NCBI GenBank assembly: GCA_009693435.1
Contig: SHXF01000009.1
Span: 1 to 64,000, forward strand
Origin: Betaproteobacteria bacterium
Lineage (GTDB): Bacteria > Pseudomonadota > Gammaproteobacteria > Burkholderiales > SG8-39
Direction of reading: 5' to 3'
DNA length: 64,000 bases
In this document: one piece after another, positions 62,516 to 64,000 of the stretch
Layout of the letters: every line of letters begins with the position of its first letter
How positions within the stretch are numbered: position 1 is the stretch's first letter
Notes under the pieces: model-generated
The model's input: the letters and a program-made list of their open reading frames with translations, nothing else
Database searches by the model: none
What the model was told of the DNA's origin: nothing
Program-made: the position numbers and the translations under genes

Positions 62516-63748
62516 TCAGGCGCGGGCGACGGCCGGCTGGGCCTGGGCGAGAAAGTCCTTCACCAGCGGCACCAGTATCGACAGCAGCTGTCCGGCCTCG
62601 GATTCGCTCATGACGAGCGGGGGCAGCAGGCGGATGACGGTGTCCATGGTGACGTTGATCAGCAGGCCGGCTTCCAGCGCGCGACCGACAAGCTCACCGC
62701 AGGGATAATCGAGTTCGACGCCTATCATCAGGCCGCGCCCGCGGATTTCGCGCACGCCGCTGCAGCCGGAAAGTCCGGTGCGCAGCCCGTCGGCGAGCAG
62801 CGCGCCGATGCGCTCGGCGTTCTGCATCAGGCCTTCCTCTTCGATGATGTTCAGGGTCGCAAGGCCTGCCGCCGAGGCGAGCGGGTTGCCGCCGAAGGTG
62901 GAGCCGTGATTGCCCGGCTTGAAGGTTTCGGCCGCGATGCCGCGCGCGAGGCAGGCGCCGATGGGCACGCCCGAGCCCAGGCCCTTGGCGAGCGGCATCA
63001 CGTCGGGAAGTATTCCCGCGTGCTGATAGACGAACCAGGCGCCGGTCCGCCCCAGGCCGCACTGCACCTCATCGACCATCAGCAGCCAGCCGCGCTCGTC
63101 GCACATCCGGCGCAGGGCGCGCAGGTATTCCGTGTTCGATATAATGATCCCGCCCTCCCCCTGGATGGGCTCGACCAGCACCGCGGCGATGTCCCGGTTG
63201 TGCGCGGCCACCTGGCGCAGCGACTCGAGGTCGTTGAACGGCACGCGCACGAATCCGCCGACCAGTGGCTCGAAGCCGGCCTGTGCCTTGCGGCTGCCGG
63301 TGGCGGACAGCGTAGCGAGGGTGCGGCCGTGGAATGCCTTCTCCATCACCACGATGGCCGGATTGTCGATGCCCTTGTTGTGCCCGTAGAGCCGCGCGAT
63401 CTTGATCGCCGCCTCGTTGGCCTCGCAGCCGGAATTGCAGAAGAAAACATTGTCCATGCCGCTCACCGCGGCCAGCCGGTCGGCGAGCCGTTCCTGTTCC
63501 AGGATGCGGTACAGGTTGGAGGTGTGCATCAGGCGACCCACCTGCTCCTGCAGGATGCGCACCAGTTTCGGATGCGCGTGCCCCAGCGTATTGACCGCGA
63601 TGCCGGCGAGCGCGTCCAGGTACCTGCGTCCGGATTCGTCCCACATCCAGACGCCCTCGCCGCGGGTGAAGGCGATGGGCAGACGGCCGTAGGTATTCAT
63701 CACATGGGCGTTTGTTTTTGACGCAGTTGTCATCGCCGGAGTTGTCAT
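62516..63748 (-). CDS. argD: Acetylornithine aminotransferase
   Basis: A class III PLP aminotransferase of about 410 residues. FFCNSGCEANEAAIKIARLY, the acidic LLMVDEVQCGLGRTG and the PLP lysine in PLAKGLGSGVPIGA are visible, as is GSTFGGNPLASAAG. It converts N-acetylglutamate semialdehyde to N-acetylornithine. The start could be the ATG at 63748 or at 63733; neither has a strong ribosome site. It is the first gene of an argD-argF-argG run. Confidence 0.92.
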   Translation of the reverse strand: MTTPAMTTASKTNAHVMNTYGRLPIAFTRGEGVWMWDESGRRYLDALAGIAVNTLGHAHPKLVRILQEQVGRLMHTSNLYRILEQERLADRLAAVSGMDNVFFCNSGCEANEAAIKIARLYGHNKGIDNPAIVVMEKAFHGRTLATLSATGSRKAQAGFEPLVGGFVRVPFNDLESLRQVAAHNRDIAAVLVEPIQGEGGIIISNTEYLRALRRMCDERGWLLMVDEVQCGLGRTGAWFVYQHAGILPDVMPLAKGLGSGVPIGACLARGIAAETFKPGNHGSTFGGNPLASAAGLATLNIIEEEGLMQNAERIGALLADGLRTGLSGCSGVREIRGRGLMIGVELDYPCGELVGRALEAGLLINVTMDTVIRLLPPLVMSESEAGQLLSILVPLVKDFLAQAQPAVARA

Positions 63749-63985
63749 CGCATCGCTCGCAGAATTGAAAAGCGGACTTCGTCCGCGCATTTGTTTCGGG
63801 TCATGGTAGCGGGGGTCGGCGACTCAGGTTGTCGCAGTGGCGCCGGCCCCGCACAGGCTGCCGCTCAGTATCGGGTGAGCTCGCCCAAGGTAAAGGAAAG
63901 GTAAAGAAATGGCGGTACGAAAGTTCAAATCAAGGCAAAAGTCTAGCACACGCGTCATGGCGCCCTGCGTGCGGCGCGCAGGTGC
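63749..63985. other. Upstream region of argD
   Basis: No gene is recognised. The argD promoter should lie here, but I see no clear ARG-box-like palindrome. Confidence 0.4.
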
Positions 63986-64000
63986 TTACTTGCCGGCGAT
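63986..64000 (-). CDS. Possible 3' end of a minus-strand gene
   Basis: The last 15 bases read Ile-Ala-Gly-Lys-stop on the minus strand. In related genomes rpsT lies near argF, so an S20 gene would be a possible neighbour, but four residues cannot show this. Confidence 0.2.
   Translation of the reverse strand: MAGK

Overview
The window looks like a chromosomal segment of a high-GC betaproteobacterium, most likely Burkholderiales-like. The grounds are three TctC/Bug-type tripartite-tricarboxylate receptors, a PEP-CTERM protein with a sigma-54-like promoter, an Lhr helicase, a PpnN nucleosidase and a clustered argD-argF-argG. No rRNA, tRNA, CRISPR array, prophage or intact transposase was seen. 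All assignments were made by reading sequence and motifs; no database search was run.

Layout. 0-7.7 kb: end of an ABC permease, an amidohydrolase, a TauD-type dioxygenase, an RNA pseudouridine synthase carrying an in-frame repeat insertion, a methyltransferase, asnS and a YcgR-like PilZ protein. 7.9-19 kb: cysK, ppnN, a SEC-C/TPR/PRMT-like fusion, a Bug receptor and a methyltransferase-hyuA-hyuB operon. 19-27 kb: lhr, a second Bug receptor, a 2-hydroxyacid dehydrogenase and a VapBC pair with a broken toxin. 27-32 kb: an ECF sigma/anti-sigma pair facing a metallophosphoesterase and a CuA protein, with matching divergent promoters, then PEP-CTERM genes. 32-54 kb: the main system. 54-60 kb: a cupin, a Panacea-type toxin-antitoxin locus, a third Bug receptor and several decayed genes. 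60-64 kb: arginine biosynthesis and a phosphoesterase.

The main system (32.0-54.1 kb, minus strand) is one tight operon in the order PfaD-type enoyl reductase, a KS-MAT-ACPx3-KR-DH megasynthase, a KS-CLF-AT-DH-DH megasynthase, oleA, oleB, oleC, oleD and an Sfp-type phosphopantetheinyl transferase. The first three genes have the gene order and domain order I know for myxobacterial PUFA synthases. The acyltransferase (AGPAT) domain that normally ends the last myxobacterial protein is absent, and the next gene is the olefin-forming OleA. From oleA back to the reductase, every gene overlaps its neighbour by 4 to 11 bases, and the ole genes overlap by 7 to 35. The natural reading is a dedicated line that builds a polyunsaturated acyl chain and hands it directly to OleABCD, giving a long-chain polyunsaturated hydrocarbon. 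The PPTase end of the operon has been rearranged: a UPF0175/DUF3368 toxin-antitoxin remnant lies between the intact PPTase gene and an internally deleted copy of it.

The intergenic DNA is rich in repeats: short tandem arrays (10-15 bp units), a palindromic GGGGACAGACCAC family, a TTCGACAGGCTCAGG family, and degraded gene fragments.
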